DNA from: Cercozoa sp. M6MM | Taxonomy: Eukaryota; Endomyxa: Ascetosporea | Strand: one strand, 5' to 3' | Assembly: GCA_040357565.1 (NCBI GenBank) | Contig: JBDODJ010000044.1 | DNA length: 64,000 bases | Part shown: positions 51,571-64,000 of the stretch, piece by piece | Layout of the letters: every line of letters begins with the position of its first letter | Numbering within the stretch: position 1 is the stretch's first letter | Notes under the pieces: model-generated | Database searches by the model: none | Told to the model about the DNA's origin: nothing | What the model saw: only the letters and a program-made list of their open reading frames with translations | Program-made: the position numbers and the translations under genes

Positions 51571-51618
<48 letters not shown>

Positions 51619-52372
51619 CAACAGTTGAGGGCACGCTTGATGCCAGACGACTTGACGGCTCCCTTCAGATTCAGTAAGCGTTCAATTTGTGAGTGTTGGA
51701 CAGCGAGAGGCAGGGGATGCTATCGACACAGACATCCGTGCCTGCGTGTCGACATGGTGGCAGACCGAGTTTGATGGACCACTGTACCCGTACTTGCCGC
51801 CGCACTGCAGTGCCCCTAAAGAGGTTAACGACCCCCCCCCCACCTCCTATCATGTTGATCTCTCACTGGATGACAGGTGCGCAAACTTTTCCTGGTGGAG
51901 GTGCCACCAAAGGAGCTACTCGTGTGTCCCGGCAACTACCGTCTCGTTGCAGTGCCTTTCATGGATCTCCACGACAGGTGCACTCACTCGACTGCGCTAT
52001 CGGGGGGGGGGGGGGGGGTATCTTGTGTACTTGTGCGTGTAGTGCCAAACGATTCGGCACAGTGATTGCTGCCGTGCCCACGCTGCTGTCTAACTATGAG
52101 TTGTACCTTCTTGATACCGTCTCTGTATATTATAGATATACTCCGTATCTTTACTTTGTCTCAGCCGATTCCTTGAAGCCAAGCCCGAGGAACAGCAGAT
52201 GGAAGACGACGCTAACGAAGTCGAAGAGGTAAAGCAAAGCCAAGCTTCTGACAAGCCCAAGCTTGAGACGACGACGACTACCAGTGAACCAGGTCGTGGC
52301 ACAGAAGAACACAAGCAAGAGGATACGATGAAGGAGGAACCCGAGGAGGAGGACACTGACCCGTGGGCCTAG
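50665..52372 (+). CDS. NUDT21: CFIm25 (NUDT21/CPSF5), cleavage factor I 25 kDa subunit
   Basis: CFIm25 binds UGUA in pre-mRNA and directs poly(A) site choice; its Nudix fold binds RNA rather than hydrolysing nucleotides. The start MQSESDEDRLMHIAKMRRLV is at 50665 (an in-frame ATG at 50620 is also possible). A (TG)n intron with a 100-N gap follows. Then HEWLHREMHLRHEREYRERG and LRRVVEALIIVHDRGHPH (51180-51300), LQRLGDDRKAFFRLYP, WWQTEFDGPLYPYLPPHCSA (about 51755-51820) matching the family's WWRPNFEPPQYPYIP, RKLFLVEVPPKELLVCPGNY and RLVAVPFMDLHDR (51880-51975), and RFGTVIAAVPTLLSNYEL (about 52048-52102). Beyond the usual end an acidic tail of about 60 residues follows (EEQQMEDDANEVEEVKQSQ; DTMKEEPEEEDTDPWA), TAG 52370-52372. 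Confidence 0.88.
50768..50970 (+). repeat. (TG)n tracts flanking a 100-N gap
   Basis: TG at 50768-50814, 100 Ns (50815-50914), then GTGTTG and TG to 50970, in the first intron of CFIm25. Confidence 0.95.
51573..51616 (+). repeat. (TG)n microsatellite
   Basis: TG tract in a CFIm25 intron, ending TTCAACAG before the next exon. C10 (51832-51841) and G17 (52002-52018) homopolymers lie in later introns of the same gene. Confidence 0.9.
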
Positions 52373-52662
52373 AGGGTCGAGTGATGTCGTGATTATCCAA
52401 TTGGCAAGTTGTAGGTTAGGAGGGGATCTCCGCTAGCGTACGTAGCGCTCTCCCTTTCCGAGTAACTGTTAAAGTTGACTTTCCGCGTCCGGTCGCGTCG
52501 CGATCGGGTTAACTGGTACGGTGGTACCGAACGCAATGAACGCACTGGCAACCCAACTATGCCAGCCCTAGAGCTTAAGCACCGTCGTGTCTTGTCAACT
52601 CGACTCAGTCCGTCTTTCGTTTCAGTTTTATTTCGACTGGAGTAACGTCATTTTAGCCAGGA

Positions 52663-54590
52663 TTAATCATATGCAAGGAAGTCGGCACGTTGGCAGTAGC
52701 TGGTGGCAAACGCGCGACCCATACGCGTCGGCTGCGAGAAAGCGAGTTGCTCCAGCGCAAGTGAGCACTACAGGCAGGAACAGAAGTAACAGAGGTCCCG
52801 GTACACAGAAAAGCAAGTGCACCTTGCCATCGTCAGAGCGCAGGATTTGACTCTTCTGCAGCGCCTCTTCGACAAAGCTATCTCCAACCGCGAGGTCAGC
52901 GCACTCGTTTCGCAGCGTATCCAGTAGCTTTCGCATCACGCCTGGAACGAAAGAAACCGAAAAACGCTCAAAGTTGAAAGCCTGATACAACTAACTGCTA
53001 CGGCAATAAAACCCTTTCGTCGCATCGACTTGTGCGTCCACATCGCCTTCACACCGACACGACAAGTGTCAACAGGTCCATTCGCGACCTAACAGACTCA
53101 AAACAAGCCAAACCTCTACAAAAGCTTACATTGCACAGGCACAGACAAACCAGAGAAACAAACCTCAAGCAACGTGCGATCGGACTCGTTTGTTTCAGCA
53201 GCACGATCCACTCGCACGCGGTAGGCACTGAAATGAGCATAAAAAGAAATCCACAACAGCACAGAACAATAGAGGTACCACGGCACTCGTTCGGAGATAA
53301 CAACGCCCATAACGCGCAATTTGCGCACATAAAGCAATGCCTACGGTCGGTAAGTGTGTGAGACAAAAATACGTTGACCCACAAGCATAATTTACGGTAC
53401 CAAAGATCCACGTTCGAGGTTGCCGGTCGTATCGTCAAACCCAAGCACGGCAAGCGCGTGAGACACTGCTTCCCGAACTGAGCCTGTGTGTATCGACGAA
53501 ACTTGTCAAGTCCTTCGGGGCATGCAATTTAACATCAGAGTAAACTACGCCGGGTTTGCGGTTTGGTCTCGGCGCGTTCGTTGAGCGAAGCGAAGTCAAA
53601 CACAGCGACGCGCGTTGCTTTGGCTAGTTTTCCACTCTCTGCAAAACACAAGCCAAGTGATACACACAAAGACAAAAAAGACAATACCATGATAAACACA
53701 CCTGTTTGTGCCAACTCGAGGGAACGATCAAAGTCGAAGATGTCATCGCTAACGTCGCTGACACCCCTTTTCGCATTCGCCAGGGCGAAAAACGAACGCA
53801 GCGAAGCCTGATTCTTTCTGCAAGATGCCAGATTTTATGAAAAATGTTCAAAAAAAACAAGAAAGGCTGCACATCAAATTTACTTGCGTTTCGGCGCGCG
53901 CGGAGTTATGACACGAACGGCATCGGCGTAACACGCTTCTGCAAACTTGGCACCCTTGATCGCGCGGTCGTGCGTGCGACGGTGCGCTGGATCATCTTCG
54001 GTCATGCCACCGACCAGCTGCATTTAGAGCACAATCTCATCACACAGCGGCAACAGAACTGTGCAACAAAAAGCCCATACCATCATGCCGCACTCGTCAC
54101 AGCGCCTCGCGGCAAACTCGCTTCGCGTATTGCGCTGCCCAAGCCGCAGTGTTGTCTGCAAACTCTTGTCCGTGTCTGACTTTAACGACACTCCGTTTTT
54201 CGTGGTTTTTGTTTTCGCTGCTGTGGTTTCTGCGTCGGTGTGCTTCGTGAGACGCCGACGTTTCGGAGTCGGCTCGTTTGTAACATCCCGAATACTGCCA
54301 CCACCTGTCCACAGCAATTTTACATACTCAAATCACGAGTAGTAACTAAAAAATCCACCAACAGACGCGTTTCGCCGCAACAACACGTCGAATGCGTTCT
54401 GTGATCCGCTCATGGAACTGCTTTCTGTACGACGCATTCACATGTGCCAGCAAACATGGTGGCAGTGTTTGATGGGTGAGTTGCCATATCATATCGTGAG
54501 CGTACCAGCAGAGTCACGGAAGTCTGCGTCATCATCACTACTGTCGGCGAACAGACGACTGTTAGTCATTGGAACAAGCTCCCCCGACAT
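52663..54590 (-). CDS. ECO1: Eco1/ESCO-type cohesin (Smc3) N-acetyltransferase
   Basis: Eco1 acetylates Smc3 to establish sister-chromatid cohesion in S phase. The start at 54590 gives MSGELVPMTNSRLFADSSDD. An exon with SMSGSQNAFDVLLRRNA (about 54400-54365) carries a short AFDVLL motif of the PCNA-binding-like kind. Then come a basic linker EPTPKRRRLTKHTDAETT, the zinc finger LRLGQRNTRSEFAARRCDEC with GMM (about 54155-54090) and MTEDDPAHRRTHDRAIKGAK (about 54005-53950), matching the C-x2-C...H-x3-H finger that precedes the acetyltransferase. Later exons give REAVSHALAVLGFDDTTGNL (about 53480-53420), YRVRVDRAAETNESDRTLLE (about 53225), MRKLLDTLRNECADLA (about 52940-52890) and SLALEQLAFSQPTRMGRAFA, TSYCQRADFLAYD (52770-52666). 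The last matches the conserved AFSDPTPDGKLFATKYC end. TAA 52663-52665. The central acetyl-CoA loop was not clearly placed. Confidence 0.8.
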
Positions 54591-54917
54591 GACTGTGTTT
54601 TCCTGTGTGCAACAAAAAAGGCATCCCGAATAGAAATATGGTGCCAAAAAGCCGGCACCAAAAGCAGTTATGGCGCTGCACAGCCAATGTAACACAAAAG
54701 CGCTGCCCTCTGCGGCTGTGCTGTCCTGTATCGTCTCTGTCTTTTTTCTGCTGAGTGACCACTTGAACACAGGAAAAACTAAATTGACATTGAGTGCGGT
54801 CGTGTTGCGTCGTGGTAGAAATATCGGTAAATTCACAAACTGTCGTGGCCAGGCGCGCTCCCGAAGTAGATAGGGTACTGGCATGGGACTGTTCCTTCAC
54901 CCAGGTCCGCAGCCGCG

Positions 54918-57572
<2,655 letters not shown>

Positions 57573-57814
57573 GCTAGGATTGGCGGCTTGAACAAGCACA
57601 GTGCTGCTATGCGTGCGCTTGCAGGTTGCGACGCGCGATCGGCGTGACTATGTGCCGAGCAGCCTGCAGCCAAGTTGGAATCGCGAATGATTCCCTTGAA
57701 AAACGCACCTTTAAAGACGAGACTTGGGATACTGTCTTTGACATCATTCACACATTCAAGCTTAAATAAGCTAAGGCAGCGCATTTTAAATTGTGCACTG
57801 ACGTGATCACAACA
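57573..57814. promoter_or_regulatory. Divergent promoter region, Sec14-GOLD and AP-4 mu
   Basis: There are 242 bp between the chosen starts, or only 30 bp if Sec14-GOLD begins at 57784. GATTCCCTTGAAAAACGCACC and an AT-rich GCATTTTAAATTGTGCAC are visible, but no recognised element. Confidence 0.4.
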
Positions 57815-58628
57815 ATGGGTGAACTTGAGGTCGTCTCGGCATTCTCACAATTTTTTGTGATTTCTCCTCGTGGTGACACGCTCGTGAGTCGAGACTGTGA
57901 GTTTCTCCTTCGTTGTCAGCCCGGCATATTTTTTGTGTACTGATGTGCACGGTCATTTATGTAGTCCGTGGTGACCTGCCGCGGTCGACGGCGGCAGCGT
58001 TCTACAGACGACTGACCGAGTCCAACGTACCCCCCCCCCCTCCTTTAAATTCTGTGAGTGGGCAGTGTTGCACGATGTGTCCCCAGTACACACTCGAGCC
58101 GGTCAGCAACGCCGATGGCGTATCGTTCTTCCACGTGCGGCGGCAGAAGTTGACGTTCCTGCTGACTGCGCGTGGCAACACGAGTGCTGTTTTCGCCATG
58201 GAGGTGCGTCTGGCTTTTGAACACTTTGACGCAGTGATCCAACATGGGACTGTGTGTAGGTGCTCGCGCGCCTTGTGGCAGTGTTTAAAGACTACTGCGG
58301 CGTCGTGTCCGAGCCGGCCGTGGCCCAGAATTTCCTGCTGCTGTACGAGCTGCTGGACGAGATGCTTGATGCTGGCTACGCTCAGGTAGCAACGACGATA
58401 CACCCGACTGACAGAGCTCGGGCTAAAATATTCTGTGTCTGACTGATACACGCAGGAATTGCGAACGGCACCGCTGAAGCGCCTGGTGTACAACGAACCT
58501 GCGCCGCTGGAAGCTGGTACTTTCTGCTGTCTTGGTGGTGACTGTGTGTGCGCGCGTGTGTGTGTGTGTGTGCGTGCGTGTGTGTGTGTGTGTGTGTGTG
58601 TGNNNNNNNNNNGTGTGTGTGTGTGTGC

Positions 58629-58676
<48 letters not shown>

Positions 58677-60568
58677 CGTTGCATCTGCTTGTGACGTTGT
58701 AGCCGGCAAGAGCGGCAAAACCGTTGCGTCGCGTCTGCGTGCCGCTGGCAACAGTGGCAAGACTCTCTCGGCCTCGGTGCCTCCACTCCCTTTGGCTGCT
58801 TCACTCCTTCCCCTCTTTTATTGCCAGCTCACAGGCAGCGAATGCGAGCGTGCTGCGTGCCGGCAAACGACAGAACGAAATCATTGTCGACGTGCTGGAG
58901 CGATTGACGGTCACCTTTTCTGCCAGCGGCGCCGTGCAGGTACCTCTGTCTTTCTATGCTCGTGAGTGGCTGCTTACCCCCTCGCCCCCTTGACACAGCG
59001 GCGCATGGTGAACGGCGAGGTGCTGATGAAGAGCTTCCTTGTTGGGCAGCCTGACGTGCGTCTGCAGCTGAGTGTACTCTCCTTCCCCGTATGAGTGCAC
59101 GTGTGGGAGATTTAAGGGTGTACACAGGAGACTCTGCGAGTGGCCCCGTCAAACGGCCAGGCGCCGAACCAATCGCTCGCGTCTGCGCCGCGTGTCGACA
59201 CGATCAAGTTCCACGAGTGCGTCAATGTACACTTGTCTCAGTGCGCTGACATGGTCGGCAGGCGTGTCAGTATCCTCGTACTTGTCTGTGCTGTAGGCCT
59301 CTGAATTTGAACGCACGCGCGCCGTGGTGCTGCGGCCGCCTGATGGCGAGTTCGCGGCCATTCAGTACTCGGTGGTATGTGTTGTCTGTATTTCTATGCC
59401 ATGTTGATCTACACATTCGAATGACAGGCGGATGCCGACTTCCGTTGTCCGTTCCGCGTGTTTTCGTCCTTCGAACTAGACTCTGGCAACTCGTACCTTT
59501 GCTGTCTCTCCTTGTGTGTGTAACTGTCTGTCTGTGGAAGTGTCTGTGTTTGTAAGGGTCTGTGTGTAAGTGCCTGTGTGTGTGTGTCGGATAGAATGGC
59601 CAGCAAGGCAACGCTTGTGGTGCGTGTGCGGGCCGACATCCCGCGTGGCAACCACGCGACTAACGTGCAGCTTTTGCTGCCGCTGCCGTCTGCGACTGTG
59701 CTTTCTCTCTCCCTCTCTCTCCCTCCTCCACCACCCTCTGATTTCTGCGTTGTCAGGTTTCCGCCGTGTGCTCGACGGACAGCAGTACTTTTCCTTTACC
59801 AGGCATTTTGCTATTGTGGCTGCCCCTCATACCAAACGTGTGTTTACAGTTGTTCGACCTCAGCAGAGCTGCATCGCAGCCGGAGCTGACCAGGGTGCTC
59901 ATTCCCTGGCTACTATCTACTTTGTACCTGCACCGTGTATTTTTTTGGATCAGCTGCCTCGTACGACAGCATTAAGCGACGTGCGGTACCTTTGAACATA
60001 TCTGACATTCGGTACCAGTCTGTTGTGTGTATGGAATGCACTTGTGCAGGTGTGGCACATTAAAAAGTTCGGGGGAGGTGAGGAGCACTCGCTGCGCATC
60101 TCGCTCACCTTCGCGCAGCCGCAGGTAACGTCGGACCTACTTATGTACACGCGTATGATGACACCAGAGTGAGTGCCTGTGTGGACGCAGCCGGCAGTCG
60201 TGCGAAGACAGTGTGGACCACTCTCGGTGAACTTCGAGATTCCGATGTTCTCCGTCACTGGCGTGCAGGTAGGCCTGGCCTCTGTGCCCTGTCGTGCCTG
60301 TTGTGCTAGTTGTGCTCTGGTCTCTTTATATGGGTGCAACTGTAGGTGCGAGGTCTCAGATTGGCGCACACGACGAGCAAGAAAGCGCCCAACCGCTGGG
60401 TATTGCACTCTCGTCTGCCTACCACTTTCCCTTGTGCCTTTGGGATGCATGACTTTTCGCGCTTTTTTAGGTGCGCTACATCACGCGATCCGACTCATAC
60501 ACATGGTACTGCTTTCTCGTTTTTAGCCTCATGTCTGAAACGTTGGGTACGTGCGCAGTCGCCTGTAA
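57815..60568 (+). CDS. AP4M1: AP-4 complex subunit mu
   Basis: AP-4 mu selects Tyr-motif cargo at the trans-Golgi network. The start at 57815 gives MGELEVVSAFSQFFVISPRG, the SQFF-LS-RGD start typical of the mu-4 longin domain, then RGDLPRSTAAAFYRRLTESN and SFFHVRRQKLTFLLTARGNT, RLVAVFKDYCGVVSEPAVAQ and NFLLLYELLDEMLDAGYAQ, ELRTAPLKRLVYNEPAPLEA (58456-58515). A linker intron with (TG)n and a 10-N gap follows. The mu-homology domain starts KRQNEIIVDVLERLTVTFSA (58864-58925), with VNGEVLMKSFLVGQPDVRLQ, KFHECVNVHLSQCADMVG (59208-59265), KATLVVRVRADIPRGNHATN, VWHIKKFGGGEEHSLRISLT and SVNFEIPMFSVTGVQ. The last exon gives VRYITRSDSYTCRL, TAA 60566-60568, matching the KWVRHLSHSDAYVIRI end of mu-4 rather than mu-1 or mu-2. 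Only this adaptor subunit lies in the window. Confidence 0.88.
58540..58676 (+). repeat. (TG)n/(TGCG)n tract with a 10-N gap
   Basis: TG with TGCGTGCG interruptions, ten Ns at 58603-58612, in the AP-4 mu linker intron. C11 at 58030-58040 starts another intron of this gene (GTACCCCC). Confidence 0.95.
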
Positions 60569-60785
60569 TGGGACCGCGGACGGTATTCGGACAAGTTTAC
60601 CCGACCCACGAGCTAGCTCCGTCACGATCGTCGTGTCGCGTTAACTTTAGTGAAGTGCGTGATTCTGAATTTTAGTTTGCGTTATTTTTTCCCATTAGCA
60701 TTTATCGGTGCGGTAGTTTCCGAATCGGGTCAGTTGAGTCGCGTCTACCACGGTCATGCGCTTGTGACCCCCATTCCAGTACTGG

Positions 60786-60902
60786 TAGTTAGTCAGTTGA
60801 GTCTTGTAGGAAACCAACAAAGTAGTTCCTCTGCACCAGTCTGGGGTGGGTCACAAGAGCATGGTCGTGTCTCGTCTGCCGCCCGCTTAGGGTAGGACCA
60901 TA
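60786..60902 (-). mobile_element. Very short 5'-truncated LINE copy with 14-bp target-site duplication
   Basis: A 117-bp insert is flanked by perfect direct repeats CATTCCAGTACTGG (60772-60785 and 60903-60916). Positions 60788-60904 match 14475-14582 over almost their whole length (for example CTGGGGTGGGTCACAAGAGC and TTAGGGTAGGACCATA), with a few substitutions and small indels. It shares the same 3' end (minus strand) as the 524-bp copy. It lies in the convergent gap between AP-4 mu and the RhoGAP gene, near the end of an AP-4 mu 3' UTR. Confidence 0.88.
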
Positions 60903-61030
60903 CATTCCAGTACTGGGTTTCTTAGTAGACTGAACTAACTGACAAATTATAACCGAGCGAACGTAAAGCTTCGGTGCGCTGAAGCGCGGCGCTAGCCCCG
61001 CGGCCATCGATGCTATCCGATCAGAGGCAA

Positions 61031-64000
61031 TCAAACCTCGTCAAGCAGGTCAAGCAGCTTGTCGGAGTCGAGGTCCTCGCAGAGAACGGGCACGTCGGTA
61101 TCGCCGGCACTGGCAGGTCTCTTGTGTTGGGCAGACGGTTTCGGCAGTGCTTGGAGTTCAGGTTCGGGGACACCAAGGTCCTCGTCCTCACTGAGTTCCT
61201 CCAGCGACTGCATTCTTAGAACTTGCGTTCCTCTGAACACAGACAAAGTGCCAACGTTTCAACAACACAACACATGGAGCATAACGGTACGGCGCGACAG
61301 GGAGTGCGTCGAACACCTCGCCTGCGAGAGCACTGCCGACGTCGGATCTTGGCGAGGCAGGCGCAAGGGCAGTGGGAGACATCTGCGCCGTCTTAAGCGG
61401 TCCAACGGCAGTCACATCGACCGTAGCAGCGCGACGTCGCACCGGTAGCTCCATCTCGTGCTCGTGCATCGCGGCCACTCGAGGAACCGCGTCGGCGCCC
61501 TTGGTGCGCGAGTCAGTGTCCGCCTTGACGCTTGAAGGACTGGTGTTCGCGAACAAGAAGTCACTCACTCGCACGCGAGGCTTGTTGCTCTACAAGCAGG
61601 GGATACAGGCAGGGTATACAGGCAGGACTCGAGTTAATGGAGGGAAACTACCGCTTCGCGGTGCAGACTGTGGCGTCGTGCAGTTCGACTGGCCGTGCGT
61701 TTCGGTTGCGGCGTGCGCGACTGAAGGCGCAAGGCCTCGCGCAGTGGCATCTCCGACTCGGAGGAGGTGTCGGTCTCTGTCTCTGCCTCGGCTTGCTCGG
61801 CGAGTTGCTGCGGCTGTTGCTGCAGGCGCTGCAACAGACGCTGCGTTTCCTCATCGGCGCCCACGGTCTGCGCCAGCAGCACGGCAAAGCCACGCTCGGT
61901 ATTGGCGCGCAGCAGCAGCGTGTGCGCGTCCAGCGACGGATTCCGCAAGATTGACGGTGCAAACACGATCTGCGAGAGGGCAAGGATCAAGGGAGACGGG
62001 GGGGGGTAGGAGATAGGAGTAGTGAGAGAACGCACGGCCAGGTTGTCCAGCGACATACGCGAGTGCTCCTCCTCGGCAGCACTCTCTAACATGAGCGACG
62101 CCACCACCCGCAAGGCTGCAACAACGCACGGCAATAACAGTGTGTGTGGGGGGAGGTAAGAAGAGGGGAAGGGAAGGGAGGGAAACTACCTCGCTGATTT
62201 AGTGCGGGCACCTTGTTCAGCACAGTGAGCACGCGCTGTCGCGCCGCATCGCGCGGAGCCTCGTCCTTGCCGCGCTGCGCGACTCGCCAGGCATCGAATG
62301 CGCCGATGCACTCGTCGTAGAACTCCTGCGGAATCAACGGTTCCTTCAACGAGCGCAGCCACTCCTTCAGCATCGCCGCCGGCGTGATCGGATCGTTTGC
62401 CGCGCGCACCAGTGACTCGGCGGCTGGCACATGTCACCGGGTCCCAAGCAAGACAGGTCAAGGATGAAAAACACACACAGTCTCCTACCCTCCAAGTCGC
62501 CACGAGCCAGTGCGGTACGAAGCGACTGCAGCTCACTCGGACGAGCCGACAGACGGAAGATGCCGTCGGTACGCAGACCGTGCCCTGCGGGTGAGAGTTG
62601 GCCCATCGGGCATGTACTCAGGTCCGGAGACAGGTATTGGTACGATCAGGGAGTAGTACCCGTAGAGCGCACAAGTTCCGGCAGCAGTGTGAGCACACGC
62701 GGCACCAACAAACCGTCCTGCATCGCCTCTTCCAACTGTGAGTCAGGGCACATGAGACCGACACAGGTGTCACATATGCAGCTACCGTATGTGCAGACAT
62801 CTGCTCGGCCTGTCGCCATGGCTTCAGGTTGAACGAGAACTCTTCAAACTTGGATGCCTCGTCTGCACACGCGCATACCAGTCACGTTCAGAGCAGCACG
62901 TGTGGTAGTCTCAGAGGAGAAACCTGGTACCAACTGCAGTCAAGGCAAGTGGCACTCGGTTTCGCTCCGTCTTGCGCAAGGCATCGGCCAGCGATTGGAG
63001 GTCACGCGCGGCTTCGACGTCCTCGCAATCGCCTTCAAAGCGCTCGTACTCAGAGCTGTGCACAAAGGAGGTGCCAGGTCAAGGAGGTGTCACGATGTTC
63101 AGACACGGGGGGGGGGGGGTTACCCGTCGCCGCCAAGGTCAACGAGTAGTTGCCGGAACGACTGTGCCACGCACTTCTGGAGCACTCGTTTCGTCGTGAG
63201 AATGCGCATGCTTTCGTCCGAACATTGTTGCGCCACCTGATGTAGGGAATAACACGATAGATTGAAGCAGGATTGTCGAGGTGAGTGGCGTCAAATGAAG
63301 ATTCATCTACCACACTGCTGATAGCGATTCGTGCTGCGCGTGATCGTTCGTTTGCTTGTTCAACAGTCTTCATGTACTGCGTACACAGAAAAATATAGAT
63401 GCATGGCAGCATTGGCAACAAACAAGACCAGTCTGACTTACCTTCTCTTCGGCAGCTTCGGCAGCCGCAATGAGTTTTTTTGCGTTCTGTTTCGTGTTCT
63501 GCATCAAGCAGAATAAAATTGGAAGAAACACCAAGGACAGCAACCCGAGTGCTTAGTGCTGTGATACCTTTGTTGCCTTGTTCTTTCGTCTCCAGAAGCC
63601 CTTGTCTTCGGTAGCATCCTCCTCCTGCGACTGCGACTGAGCCAGCACGGCATCGACGGCTGCTGCACTCTCTCGGTGCACCCTACGACAGCACTGCGTT
63701 CGGCAAACCAACAGAAAACAAGAGTAGTGGCTACGTTTGCACATCTGTGGCTGCCTGAGAGATCTGGAGCGCCGCTTTTTGCGCCACACGCTTGTACTTC
63801 TGACGGCTACATAGACACAGAGGCATACGGCAGGGTGTATCAGGGAGGGAGAATGACAACAACACACTTGTCAGCAAGCTGTCGTTCCAACACAAGGAGA
63901 GCACTGGCACCGCCTTCTCGCAGTGCGTCGGCGAACTGCTGGTAGCCCTGTGCGGCATCGCTCAGCCAGTCCAGCATGCTCGTAATCGCCACGGCCGACG
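61031..64000 (-). CDS. F-BAR plus RhoGAP-domain protein, 5' end off the window
   Basis: Such proteins (Rgd1-like) bind curved membrane and switch off Rho GTPases. Read from the right edge: DAAQGYQQFADALREGGASA and LLVLERQLADKYKRVAQKAA (63960-63780), ESAAAVDAVLAQSQSQEEDA, KNTKQNAKKLIAAAEAAEE, YMKTVEQANERSRAARIAI, VAQQCSDESMRILTTKRVLQ and RDLQSLADALRKTE, DEASKFEEFSFNLKPWRQA: the helical F-BAR region. RhoGAP: QLEEAMQDGLLVPRVLTLLP, GLRTDGIFRLSARPSELQSL (62605-62530; GIFRLS carries the expected arginine finger), ANDPITPAAMLKEWLRSLKE and PLIPQEFYDECIGAFDAWRV (62400-62280). A Ser/Pro-rich and acidic tail follows (EDEDLGVPEPELQALPKPSA; LDSDKLLDLLDEV), TGA at 61031-61033. Introns on the minus strand contain C9 and C13 runs (61998-62006; 63107-63119 on +). 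Confidence 0.85.

Noticed and set aside
60566..60644. C-terminal extension of AP-4 mu to a TAA at 60642
   Set aside because: Reading through would add residues absent from mu subunits; a 54-nt intron with GTACTG and GCGCAG ends gives the expected SYTCRL terminus.

Overview
This window is nuclear DNA from a eukaryotic microbe, probably a protist or unicellular alga; I cannot name the species. Genes are split by many short GT-AG introns. The recognisable products are all eukaryotic: DNA ligase IV, eIF5, TFIIF-beta, ASF1, the 25 kDa CFIm subunit, an Eco1-type cohesin acetyltransferase, AP-4 mu, a Rab1-type GTPase, a Sec14-GOLD protein and an F-BAR/RhoGAP protein. A Der/EngA double-GTPase gene is consistent with a mitochondrion or plastid, and an ACOT9-like thioesterase has a clear mitochondrial presequence. 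All exon joins were made by eye from splice signals and family motifs, so outer ends and strands are safer than individual junctions.

Layout, left to right. LIG4 (+) fills 0-8.55 kb and is followed by a G-run and an ATTACG-rich minisatellite. Then come ACOT9-like (-, 9.4-11.6), a VIT/CCC1-type transporter (-, 12.4-13.9), a 5'-truncated LINE copy (14.47-15.0) and Der/EngA (-, 15.1-21.0). A small GPI-anchored Cys-rich secreted protein (+, 21.3-22.5) precedes an orphan last exon (-) beside an assembly gap. Two large convergent genes for unrecognised secreted proteins follow (+, about 23.1-29.7; -, 29.9-34.4). After a coiled-coil protein (+, 35.2-36.2) come cytochrome b561-like (-), Rab1-like (-), TFIIF-beta (-), eIF5 (+), an unrecognised membrane protein (+), ASF1 (-), CFIm25 (+), Eco1 (-), Sec14-GOLD (-), AP-4 mu (+), a second very short LINE copy with a perfect 14-bp target-site duplication, and an F-BAR/RhoGAP gene (-) that runs off the right edge.

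The strongest non-gene signal is strand polarity of dinucleotide repeats. Long (TG)n tracts lie on the + strand inside + genes, and appear as (CA)n inside - genes, so nearly all would be (UG)n in the pre-mRNA, usually just before a 3' splice site. All ten assembly gaps fall in or beside these tracts. The second strong signal is the LINE pair: two copies sharing one 3' end, cut at different 5' points, each between 13-14 bp direct repeats. No CRISPR, rRNA or tRNA gene was seen. The genes are mostly housekeeping and do not form a single pathway, although replication/repair/chromatin (LIG4, ECO1, ASF1), RNA synthesis and processing (TFIIF-beta, CFIm25, eIF5) and membrane traffic (Rab1, AP-4 mu, Sec14-GOLD, RhoGAP) are well represented.
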